Assembly (NCBI GenBank): GCA_003232155.1
Contig: QILY01000135.1
Span: 1-16,460, forward strand
DNA: 16,460 bases
Direction: 5' to 3'
Origin: Maribacter sp.
Lineage (GTDB): Bacteria > Bacteroidota > Bacteroidia > Flavobacteriales > Flavobacteriaceae
The number at the start of each line of letters is the position of its first letter. Positions within the stretch are counted from its first letter, which is position 1. The notes below the pieces were generated by a model that saw only the letters and a list, made by a program, of their open reading frames with translations, was not told the origin of the DNA and did not search any database. Below are positions 1 through 6,754 of the stretch, one piece after another. Both the position numbers and the translations under genes were made by a program.

Positions 1-101
1 ATGTGTGGGATCGGACCAATCCTTTTGTGAAAAATCACAATCGATTGGTAAAAACAGTTGCCCACTTTACCGATCTTGAAAAAAAAGCGGCCAATACATA
101 G
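1..101 (+). CDS. C-terminal end of an unidentified protein (partial)
   Basis: An open frame enters from the left edge (codons in phase with position 3) and stops at TAG 99-101. It gives about 32 residues beginning VWDRTNPFVKNHNRLVKT and ending KKAANT. The other two plus frames are closed early. The piece has the mixed, charged composition of a real protein tail and is followed by a hairpin, which fits a gene end. I do not recognise the family from so short a tail. It could also be a remnant, because the neighbouring acetyltransferase is decayed. Confidence 0.4.
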   Translation, partial: VWDRTNPFVKNHNRLVKTVAHFTDLEKKAANT

Positions 102-114
102 CTAATATCGTTTT

Positions 115-139
115 TTGAAAAACTTAAAAGGTTTTTCAA
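115..139. terminator. hairpin after the partial CDS
   Basis: TTGAAAAAC at 115-123 pairs perfectly with GTTTTTCAA at 131-139 around a 7-nt loop. It starts 13 bp after the stop of the partial CDS. There is no T-run on its 3' side on the plus strand; a T-run precedes it (110-116). It may therefore be a weak terminator or a terminator for the other strand. Confidence 0.3.
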
Positions 140-240
140 TACCAAACTTTGCAAAATATTTATCAGTTTTTAGTATACCCCCAGCTCTGCGAAGCATACA
201 GCTTCGTACTGTACCCAGTGAACTTCAGTCGGTGCCCACG

Positions 241-785
241 AAAAGTTCTTTGATTGATAATCCTTTTATTTTGCGATTACGGATTTAATATTTATTAGGA
301 TGAAAATGGATATGTTAATTTTGGATGTATTATATTAGACACTGCGCTTGTTTATATTGAACTCGTTTAAACTTTTTCTTTCCTGCCTGACGGCAGGCAG
401 GTACCTGCAAATATTCCATTTTGCACTCATATTTTGCAATTTTTGACTACCGTAGCTATGCTATGCTAATAAAAAATGACTTCATATGAGCACAAAAGCG
501 AATATTTTCGGTTCCAAACAAAAAATTTAAACGAGTTCATTGGCAAAAATGGGATGTTGGCACCTTCAGTGAAAGTTTTTACCGCAACTCATCCTGTAGA
601 ATTTGAAGCACGTAAGTCAGGTATTGAATTTGCAAAGTCCATTTGAATAGGTAATAACGTGTGGATTGGTCGTGGTGCGATTATAAACCGAGGGGTTTAC
701 GATAGGTAATAATAGCGTTATTGGTTCAGGAAGTGTAGTTGCTGTTGGAAATCTGTGTAAAATTATCAGAAATATTGAGAATTAA
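241..785 (+). pseudogene. maltose/galactoside O-acetyltransferase-like pseudogene (hexapeptide-repeat family), interrupted by a small element
   Basis: Pieces in different frames follow the maltose O-acetyltransferase (Maa/LacA, left-handed beta-helix) order. SSLIDNPF (about 246-269) and CDYGFNIY (272-295) come first, then after an in-frame TAG DENGYVNFGCIILDTA. The frame is broken by a 180-bp insertion (359-538) and resumes as IGKNGMLAPSVKVFTATHPV, with the conserved TATHP active-site stretch. It continues to a TGA at 644-646, IGNNVWIGRGAIIN, a +1 frameshift near 691-694, TIGNNSVIGSGSVVAVGN, and a natural-looking end (CKIIRNIEN, TAA 783-785). The usual 8-10 residues between GSVV and AVGN are missing, and so is the first 50 or so residues of the family. 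At least four lesions besides the insertion mean it cannot encode a working enzyme. The family normally transfers acetyl from acetyl-CoA to sugars. Confidence 0.85.
359..538. mobile_element. 180-bp MITE-like element with GAACTCGTTTAAAC termini
   Basis: The element starts GAACTCGTTTAAACTTTTT (359-377) and ends with the inverse of GAACTCGTTTAAATTTTTTG. This gives terminal inverted repeats of about 23 bp with two mismatches. It is flanked by ATT on both sides (356-358 and 539-541), consistent with a 3-bp target duplication. Deleting the element and one ATT joins the acetyltransferase codons in frame (LDTALVYI to GKNGMLAP), so the empty site can be read from the protein. The interior has no ORF. 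It contains a CCTGCCTG/CAGGCAGG hairpin (382-401) and a CCGTAGCTATG motif (450-460). These are the properties of a non-autonomous miniature element mobilised by a transposase elsewhere; which IS family is not known. Confidence 0.75.
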
Positions 786-823
786 AAATATAATAGTAAC
801 CTTCTAAATAACCAATTATAACT

Positions 824-907
824 ATGTTATCAATCTTTTCTTTTATTGGCTTTACCTTATTAGTTGCTGCAGTTGCATGGTATTCGACTCGAAAGAAAAA
901 ACAATGA
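824..907 (+). pseudogene. out-of-frame N-terminus (first membrane segment) of the symporter
   Basis: ATG 824 opens MLSIFSFIGFTLLVAAVAWY, then STRKKKQ and TGA (905-907). This matches the start of YidK-type symporters, where a first helix of the form SF(V/I)GFTLLVA is followed by a basic stretch. The rest of the protein continues one frame over from NNENTADGYYLGGRSL. Removing a single A from the A6 run at 896-901 fuses the two parts smoothly (STRKKNNENTADGYY). The gene therefore probably starts here, and the frame break is either a +1 mutation or a homopolymer sequence error. Confidence 0.7.
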
Positions 908-2480
908 AAATACTGCTGACGGATATTATTTAGGTGGCCGTAGTTTAGGCGCAATAACAATCGCGGGTTCATTACTCTTAACCAACTTGTCCGCAGAACA
1001 AATAGTAGGTTTAAATGGGCAATCCTTTTCGGAAGGTATATTAGTAATGGCTTGGGAAACGCTTGCAGCAATCGCTATGGTAATTACCGCTGTTTGGTTT
1101 TTGCCAAAATACATGAAGAAAGGTATTACCACTATTCCTGAATTTATTGAAGGTCGCTTTGATGAAAATACAAAAGCAATTTTATCGGTTTTATTTCTAA
1201 TCGCATTTGGTATTGTACTATTACCTACCATTTTGTATGCAGGTTCTAAGGCATTTATAACAATGTTCGAACTGCCAGCAACCCTAGGTGTCTCTGAAAC
1301 CGCCGCCTATTGGATTTGTGTATGGAGTATTGGCTTGATCGGTGTTATTTATGCTATTTATGGCGGACTTAAAGCTGTGGCCATTTCTGATCTAGTGAAT
1401 GCAATAGGCTTATTGATCGGAGGTTTACTTATTCCATATTTTGGACTTATAATGATTAGTGAAGATAACAGTGTTATGGGTGGCTTATCTAAATTATGGG
1501 TAGAGAATCAAGATAAATTTAATGTTACGGGTGATGTAACGTCTTCCATTCCAGTAGGTACCATATTTACAGGAATGATGATTGCCCAAATGTACTATTG
1601 GGGTACCAATCAATCTATTCTGCAACGTGTATTTGGTGCAAAGAGCTTGGCAGAAGGTCAAAAGGGTATGATGTTGGCAGCTTTCGTTAAATTCATGATT
1701 CCAGTTATTGTAGTACTTCCTGGGATAATTGCCTATAATATGTTTGGGTCTGAATTAACCGATGCGGATGCAGCTTATCCAGAATTGGTGCGAAGAGTTT
1801 TACCTAGCGGTCTTTTGGGTTTCTTTGCAGCTGTTTTGTTTGGGGCTATTTTAAGTTCATTCAATAGCTTATTAAATAGTAGTGCTACCTTATTTGGTTT
1901 TGACTTGTACAAGAAATTCTTTAATCGAGAAGCTACAGAGCTTCAAACAGTAAAAGCAGGGAAACGCTTTGGATTAGGTTTGGCCGTAATCTCAATGTCG
2001 ATCGCTCCTTTTATACGCTATGCTCCGGACGGACTTTTCTCTTACATTCAGCAGGGCTTAGGTAGTTTAAGTGTACCTATTCTGGCAGTAGTGCTTATTG
2101 GGATTTTGACGAAAAAAGTACCAGCTATAGGTGCGAAAATAGTTTTAGTGGGCGGCGTATTAATGTACCTGATCAGTTTGTTAGGTTTAGGGCCAAATAT
2201 GGTAGAATCTGCGATAGCAGAAGCAGAAGCAAATGGTATTACCGATGCTGCTCAATTAGCTATAATTAAGGCAGAAGCATATCCACACTTTTTGCATATC
2301 ATGGGGATTTTATTTGTGGTAAATATTATTATCATGCTTGTAGTAGGTGCTATCAAACCTAAAACCGATGAATATGTGCCTCAAGTGACTGATGTTATTG
2401 ATACTACTCCTTGGAAGTACGCCACCATTATAGGCATTCTGATTATATTACTGGTTCTAAGTACGTATTTAATTTTCTAA
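864..2480 (+). CDS. YidK-like sodium/solute symporter (SSS/SLC5 family), N-terminus frameshifted
   Basis: This is an integral membrane protein of the solute:sodium symporter family (LeuT fold), closest in my memory to E. coli YidK, so a sugar or related organic solute is the likely cargo. The substrate itself is not readable. Supporting motifs are YYLGGRSLGA (residues 21-30), NLSAEQIVGLNGQSF (41-55), a signature-like stretch at 250-265 (QRVFGAKSLAEG), and the serine/asparagine-rich segment 331-345, where SSS proteins place a Na+ site. About twelve hydrophobic segments are visible. The apparent start at 864 gives an unlikely leader (MLQLHGIRLERKN). The true start is probably ATG 824, one frame away, with the shift at the A6 run 896-901. 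The protein otherwise runs full length to a hydrophobic C-terminus. As it stands the product would lack its first helix. Confidence 0.85.
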   Translation: MLQLHGIRLERKNNENTADGYYLGGRSLGAITIAGSLLLTNLSAEQIVGLNGQSFSEGILVMAWETLAAIAMVITAVWFLPKYMKKGITTIPEFIEGRFDENTKAILSVLFLIAFGIVLLPTILYAGSKAFITMFELPATLGVSETAAYWICVWSIGLIGVIYAIYGGLKAVAISDLVNAIGLLIGGLLIPYFGLIMISEDNSVMGGLSKLWVENQDKFNVTGDVTSSIPVGTIFTGMMIAQMYYWGTNQSILQRVFGAKSLAEGQKGMMLAAFVKFMIPVIVVLPGIIAYNMFGSELTDADAAYPELVRRVLPSGLLGFFAAVLFGAILSSFNSLLNSSATLFGFDLYKKFFNREATELQTVKAGKRFGLGLAVISMSIAPFIRYAPDGLFSYIQQGLGSLSVPILAVVLIGILTKKVPAIGAKIVLVGGVLMYLISLLGLGPNMVESAIAEAEANGITDAAQLAIIKAEAYPHFLHIMGILFVVNIIIMLVVGAIKPKTDEYVPQVTDVIDTTPWKYATIIGILIILLVLSTYLIF

Positions 2481-2489
2481 AACTGAACG

Positions 2490-2510
2490 ACTAGGTCTAT
2501 TTGACCTAGT
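2490..2510. terminator. hairpin after the symporter gene
   Basis: ACTAGGTC (2490-2497) pairs perfectly with GACCTAGT (2503-2510) around a TATTT loop, 10 bp past the symporter stop. No T-run follows, so termination is uncertain. Its right arm overlaps the left end of the inverted-repeat element that begins at 2506. Confidence 0.4.
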
Positions 2511-2650
2511 GTTAAGTCAAGCTGAAATGTCGGGTAAGGCAATCGTGGATTTTGTGCCAGGCCAAGGCAAAAAATCATTGCATAGCCGTAGCTACGGAAT
2601 TATTAAGACGCATTGGATTACCCGAAGGTTTTAGCTTGACTTGACACTAG
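2506..2650. repeat. 145-bp inverted-repeat element (CTAGTGT ends)
   Basis: The left end (2506-2527) and the right end read on the other strand (2650-2629) share 22 bp with two differences, of the form CTAGTGTyAAGTCAAGCTrA. Further inside, TCGGGTAA plus a CAAT motif recurs on both arms. The centre holds the perfect 18-mer GCATAGCCGTAGCTACGG (2580-2597), repeated in inverse at 15723-15740. There is no ORF. It may be a MITE or a composite of palindromic repeats; no clear target duplication was seen. Confidence 0.55.
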
Positions 2651-2731
2651 CCCAAAGTTGAGGTTTCAAATGTCTTCTAAAGTGACTAATACCACTCGAC
2701 TGCGCTCGACCAAACAGACTATTTACACAAT

Positions 2732-2751
2732 GAACTCGTTTAAACGAGTTC
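2732..2751. repeat. 20-bp perfect palindrome, minimal copy of the GAACTCG element
   Basis: GAACTCGTTTAAACGAGTTC is a perfect palindrome equal to two 10-bp ends of the 180-bp element fused head to head. AAT lies directly on both sides (2729-2731 and 2752-2754), again a 3-bp direct repeat. It could be an extreme internal deletion of the element, or a closed-end by-product of transposition. Confidence 0.65.
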
Positions 2752-2782
2752 AATGAGAATTTTTGTGGAATAAGTAAATTAT

Positions 2783-3124
2783 TTAACTAATTCCCTCACC
2801 ATTACTAACCCCATTTTCATCAGGGTTTACGAAAACCAATTTTCCCTCAGCATTCTCTGCCATAAGAATCATGCCCTCACTATCTACCCCTCTTAAAGTT
2901 CGTGGGGCAAGATTAATCAAAACAGTAACTTTTTTACCCACTATTTCTTCAGGGGTAAAACTCTCTGCGATACCTGAAACTATAGTTCTAGTATCTAACC
3001 CGGTGTCTACTTTTAGTACGAGTAATTTTTTAGCCTTCGCCATTTTCTCCGCTTCGACTATGGTGCCCACTCGCATATCTAATTTTGTAAAATCATCGAA
3101 GGTAATGGTGTCTTTTTGTGGCAT
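2783..3124 (-). CDS. MetRS C-terminal tRNA-binding (Trbp111/CsaA-type) domain as a separate ORF
   Basis: The 113-residue frame starts MPQKDTITFDDFTKLDMRVG and continues through VGTIVEAEKM, VSGIAESFTPEEIVGKKVTV, NLAPRTLRGVDSEGMILMA. This is the OB-fold tRNA-binding domain that dimerises and binds tRNA in long MetRS proteins and also exists as free Trbp111. It is most simply the third piece of the broken metG. The in-frame codons before its ATG read as MetG linker (TKKANANKEP), which argues against an ancestral separate start. If translated alone from ATG 3122-3124 it would still be a complete domain. Confidence 0.6.
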   Translation of the reverse strand: MPQKDTITFDDFTKLDMRVGTIVEAEKMAKAKKLLVLKVDTGLDTRTIVSGIAESFTPEEIVGKKVTVLINLAPRTLRGVDSEGMILMAENAEGKLVFVNPDENGVSNGEGIS

Positions 3125-3256
3125 GGGTTCTTTGTTTGCGTTGGCCTTCTTAGTATTTCGGGATCTTCAATTTTTCTGAAAAGAAGTTCTGCTTTGTTGA
3201 TTTGGTGCTTAGATGGGAGGAGGGTTTCTTTTTGGGAAACGTCTGCCCAGCGAAGA

Positions 3257-3309
3257 CTTCGGTTATGCTCAGGATTCACATTTTGGTCGCTGAGCGTAGC
3301 CGAAGCGAC
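3257..3309. repeat. palindromic repeat inside the metG coding sequence
   Basis: TGAGCGTAGCCGAAG (3291-3305) and its inverse at 3257-3271 match at 13 of 15 positions. The right copy is itself framed by GTCGC and GCGAC (3286-3290, 3305-3309). The segment encodes ASATLSDQNVNPEHNRS between ILNV and LRWADV. As I recall the family, MetG has no such residues there. It looks like a REP-like insert read in frame. Confidence 0.5.
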
Positions 3310-4874
3310 ATTTAGGATGTTTTTCAGTTTTTTAGAAGTAAACGGTAAAAAAGGTTCACTTAAAACTGCTAAACCAGTAGCGATCTGTAGCGCTACGAAC
3401 ATAATGGTTTTTACCCGTTCTTCATCTTGCTTAATTACTTTCCAGGGTTCTTCATCGGCTAGGTACTTGTTGCCCAAACGTGCTAAATTCATTAATTTTT
3501 GGCCAGCTTCCCGAAAACGGTAGCGTTCGAGGGAATTTGATATAGTTGTCGGGAATTTTTTTAGCGTAGCCAAAGTCTCCCACTTTTGAGAATTCCGAAG
3601 GATTTGGTATAACTCCTTCATAATATTTATTGGTAAGAACAACCACGCGATTGATAAAGTTTCCGAAGATAGCAACAAGTTCATTATTGTTACGTGCTTG
3701 AAAATCTTTCCAAGTGAAATCGTTGTCTTTTGTTTCAGGTGCGTTTGCAGTCAAGGTATATCGCAATACATCTTGCATGTCTGGAAACTCTTGCAAATAC
3801 TCATGCAACCATACCGCCCAGTTTTTTGAGGTCGATAATTTGTTTCCCTCTAAATTTAAAAACTCATTAGCGGGAACGTTATCCGGAAGAATATAGCCGC
3901 CATGCGCTTTTAAAATCGCTGGAAAGATGATGCAATGAAAAACAATATTATCCTTTCCAATAAAATGCACCATTTTGGTGTCTTCTGACTTCCAATAAGG
4001 TTCCCAATCCTTTCCTTCACGTTCTGCCCATTCTTTGGTAGATGAAATATACCCTATAGGTGCATCAAACCAAACGTACAAAACCTTGCCTTCACCACCT
4101 TCTACCGGTACGGGTATGCCCCAATCTAAATCACGGGTTACGGCACGAGGTTTTAATCCGTCATCAATCCAGCTTTTACATTGACCATATACATTAGGTT
4201 TCCAATCAGATTTATGACTTTCTAAAATCCATTCCTTTAAAAAATCTTCATGTCTATCTAATGGCAAAAACCAATGTTTGGTTTCTTTTAGGGTCGGTAC
4301 AGCATTAGATATGGTAGACTTAGGGTTGATCAAATCAGTTGCATTCAAAGTAGACCCGCAATTTTCGCATTGGTCGCCATAGGCTTCTTCATGTCCGCAT
4401 TTTGGGCAAGTGCCTACAACAAAACGATCGGCTAAAAATTGTTTTGCTTCGGAATCATACAATTGTTCAGTAGTTTTTTCAATAAAATCGCCTTGTTCGT
4501 ATAATTTTTTAAAAAAATCACTAGTAGTTTTATGATGAATGTCTCTTGAGGTACGAGAATAGTTATTGAAGGTGATTCCGAATTCTTCAAATGATTTTCG
4601 GATAATACCATCGTATTTATCAATAATTTCTTTTGGGGTAACTCCTTCTTTTTTTGCCTTCATTGAGATAGCCACACCATGTTCATCACTTCCGCAAATA
4701 AAAGCGACATCATTACCGGTCAAACGTAAATAGCGAGCATAAATATCGGCTGGTACGTACACACCTGCCAAATGCCCAATATGTATAGGGCCGTTGGTGT
4801 AAGGCAAAGCAGCGGTAATTGTATAACGAGCAGGATTGTGTTGGTCTTTGGCCATCAAAAATAGAATTAGGCCT

Positions 4875-4882
4875 CAAAAATA
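4875..4882 (-). promoter_or_regulatory. possible -7 element of the metG promoter
   Basis: Read on the minus strand this is TATTTTTG, fitting the Bacteroidota -7 consensus TAnnTTTG, 17 bp upstream of the metG ATG. No good -33 TTTG lies at the expected distance, so this is tentative. Confidence 0.3.
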
Positions 4883-4914
4883 AAGATTTTTATGCGGGTG
4901 ATCTATAATTGTAG

Positions 4915-4963
4915 AAAAAAGAAAGCTTCCGATTTATACAGTGGGTGTATAATCGAAAGCTTT
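4915..4963 (-). terminator. rho-independent terminator of the DUF1800-DUF1501 operon
   Basis: On the minus strand an 18-19 bp stem (arms 4946-4963 and 4922-4940, with one G-U pair and one bulge) is followed by C and six U (4920-4915). It lies about 70 bp after the DUF1501 stop and just before the metG promoter region, so it separates the two minus-strand units. Confidence 0.8.
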
Positions 4964-5035
4964 ACATAAAACAGGGGTAAATTTAGGGAACGACAAAAGT
5001 CGTATAAATCACTATATTTTTACTGTATTGGAGTT

Positions 5036-6742
5036 TTATACAACCATTATAGATTTACTCATTTTTTGGTCTTGAACACTAATACGATAAACGTATTTTC
5101 CGGTTGATAAATGTACGGGCATTCGTTCTCGAACATTAATCTCGGTCTGACCTTCCATCACCATTTCATTATAAACGGTACCTACGTGTTGACCTATAAT
5201 ATTGAATAACTGAATATCAACATGGGCACTAAATGGCAGCTCCAAATAGATATGTGGTGCTTCATCAGTAGGGTAAAACGGTCTATGTACAATGGCATCC
5301 AATAAATTTGGGTTAGGATCCGTAGCATCTGGTGGAGTTGGCAGAGTAGGGTCACCGTCATTAATTGCAATATCAGGGAAAGTTGTACCACTACAATTAA
5401 AACCAAGATTTACCGGAGCATAAGGGTGTCCTAATAAATGTTGTTCTACCAGTGGAATGTCAACACAGAGCCATTCAGCCAATACTGTAGCGTAAAGGTC
5501 TCTAAAATCCATAGTAAACTCCAAGTTTCCTCTTCCGTCAGGATCATCTAATGTAGGGTGGTCACCAACAAAAGCACTACCATTTAACCCTGAACCAAAG
5601 AACAAGGTTGGTGATGCCTTACCATGGTCGGTACCGTTTGAACCGTTTTCAAAAATTCGTCTTCCGAATTCAGAAAAGGTCATACTCAATACCTTATCAT
5701 CTTGTTCGGTAAAACCAAGATCATCATAAAAATTATCTACAGCTATTGATAAATTGGTCATTAAACGGGCATGCGCTTCAGGCTGATTACCATGGGTATC
5801 AAAGCCTCCCATAGAGATCATATACACTTTGGTGCCCAAATTACCTTTTATTAATCTTGCTAAAAGAGCCAATTGACGAGCAAAACCATTGTCTTGATAT
5901 TCCACTTGGTTTTGACCTCGTAACCAGGCGGCATGAATTTTACCAGCATACTCATTGGTAACATTCGACACACCTCTTAAATATCTTAGCTGATCACCAT
6001 ACATACAGTCATCAAATAAAGCTGTATCTACAGAATATTGTAATCCTGTTTCAGCAATTTGTTCTAACTGATTTATATTATTGGCTACAAAAGCGTAGTT
6101 GGTCTCTTCTCCTTCAAAAACCAAGTTACCAAAACTTCCAATTTGAACGGCAGCCGGACCTTCAGGTCTACTACCTGGAAAATCTGATAGATAATCAGGA
6201 AAACATTGTTCAAAGTGTCTCCCCATCCAACCAGTATCTTCTCCGCCAAGACCTGTAGTTGTCAAATCAGTATTACTAAAAATATCGGAGCCGGTAAAAT
6301 GTGATAAACTTTGACCTTCATAACCAACGCCATGAACGGCCTTGAACTGACCATCGCCCCACATAGGTTCTAAAGCACCCATATAAGAAGGAACACCAAA
6401 TTCATCAGTAAGTTTTAAGACTTTACTTTCGGGCACGAAAATATTTGGTCGTGCATTTCTGTAAGCATCATATTGTTCCAAAGGTATGACAGTACTTAGA
6501 CCATCATTACCACCTGACAAACGAATTAGAATCAATATATTTTCTGTTTCTGTTTCGCCTATTGCAGCTATTAATGGTGAAGGAACTGATGCTGTCAAAT
6601 AGTTGCTGCCCAACATCATTGAACCAGAACCGGCTATACCTAATGCTTGCAGAAACGAACGTCTGCTCCAAGCCTTATGTTCGTGATCATGACCTTCATG
6701 TTCTATGCCTTTATGGGGTGTTGTATCGTGAGTATCGCACAT
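5036..6742 (-). CDS. DUF1501 family exported protein with Tat signal and type IX (Por) sorting tail
   Basis: Family members have an alkaline-phosphatase/sulfatase-like fold and no established function. The N-terminus is His-rich (HEGHDHEHKAW, residues 15-25), then a twin-arginine signal RRSFLQALGI (27-36) and a short hydrophobic stretch. Conserved DUF1501 stretches follow: IRLSGGNDGLSTVIP, YEGQSLSHFTGSDIFSN, MISMGGFDTHGNQ and FSEFGRRIFENGSNGTDHGK. After about residue 470 comes a Pro/Asp-rich linker. The last 74 residues (495-568) resemble a type A T9SS sorting domain: beta-rich, FNIIGQHVGTVYNE, then HLSTGKYVYRISVQDQKMSK. The start at 6742 follows the DUF1800 stop by 12 bp, so the two are co-transcribed. 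The product should be folded before Tat export and then secreted or attached at the cell surface. Confidence 0.9.
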   Translation of the reverse strand: MCDTHDTTPHKGIEHEGHDHEHKAWSRRSFLQALGIAGSGSMMLGSNYLTASVPSPLIAAIGETETENILILIRLSGGNDGLSTVIPLEQYDAYRNARPNIFVPESKVLKLTDEFGVPSYMGALEPMWGDGQFKAVHGVGYEGQSLSHFTGSDIFSNTDLTTTGLGGEDTGWMGRHFEQCFPDYLSDFPGSRPEGPAAVQIGSFGNLVFEGEETNYAFVANNINQLEQIAETGLQYSVDTALFDDCMYGDQLRYLRGVSNVTNEYAGKIHAAWLRGQNQVEYQDNGFARQLALLARLIKGNLGTKVYMISMGGFDTHGNQPEAHARLMTNLSIAVDNFYDDLGFTEQDDKVLSMTFSEFGRRIFENGSNGTDHGKASPTLFFGSGLNGSAFVGDHPTLDDPDGRGNLEFTMDFRDLYATVLAEWLCVDIPLVEQHLLGHPYAPVNLGFNCSGTTFPDIAINDGDPTLPTPPDATDPNPNLLDAIVHRPFYPTDEAPHIYLELPFSAHVDIQLFNIIGQHVGTVYNEMVMEGQTEINVRERMPVHLSTGKYVYRISVQDQKMSKSIMVV

Positions 6743-6754
6743 AATAGTAGGTGT

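Larger units (their letters stand above)
2783..4858 (-). pseudogene. metG: methionyl-tRNA synthetase, coding sequence broken over three frames
   Basis: MetRS charges tRNA-Met with methionine in the cytoplasm. From ATG 4858 the catalytic Rossmann domain is intact: HIGH at residues 26-29, the zinc knuckle Cys 151, 154, 164 and 167, and KLSTS (the KMSKS loop) at 340-344. Near 3577-3583 the frame breaks after SEFSKV. Reading one base later gives ETLATLKKFPTTISNSLERY and the anticodon-binding helices (LARLGNKYLADEEPWKVIKQ). A second break near 3148-3157, with some linker codons apparently lost, leads to TKKANANKEPMPQKDTITF and the C-terminal tRNA-binding OB domain. Assembled, the protein would be about 690 residues, normal for Bacteroidota MetG. 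A palindromic repeat sits inside the middle piece (3257-3309). The gene is normally essential, so sequence error, a second metG copy or a genuine split are all possible. Confidence 0.85.

Noticed and set aside
896..902. Programmed -1 frameshift at the A AAA AAC heptamer in the symporter
   Set aside because: The zero frame reads AAA AAA CAA, so the heptamer is not in the phase needed, and a +1 move, not -1, restores the protein. Loss of one A is simpler.
766..1231. Open frames on the minus strand over the start of the symporter
   Set aside because: They mirror a strongly supported membrane protein on the plus strand, have no family resemblance, and lie opposite its conserved motifs.
3116..3523. 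135-codon plus-strand open frame opposite metG
   Set aside because: The opposite strand carries clear MetRS anticodon-domain sequence; this frame is a shadow.
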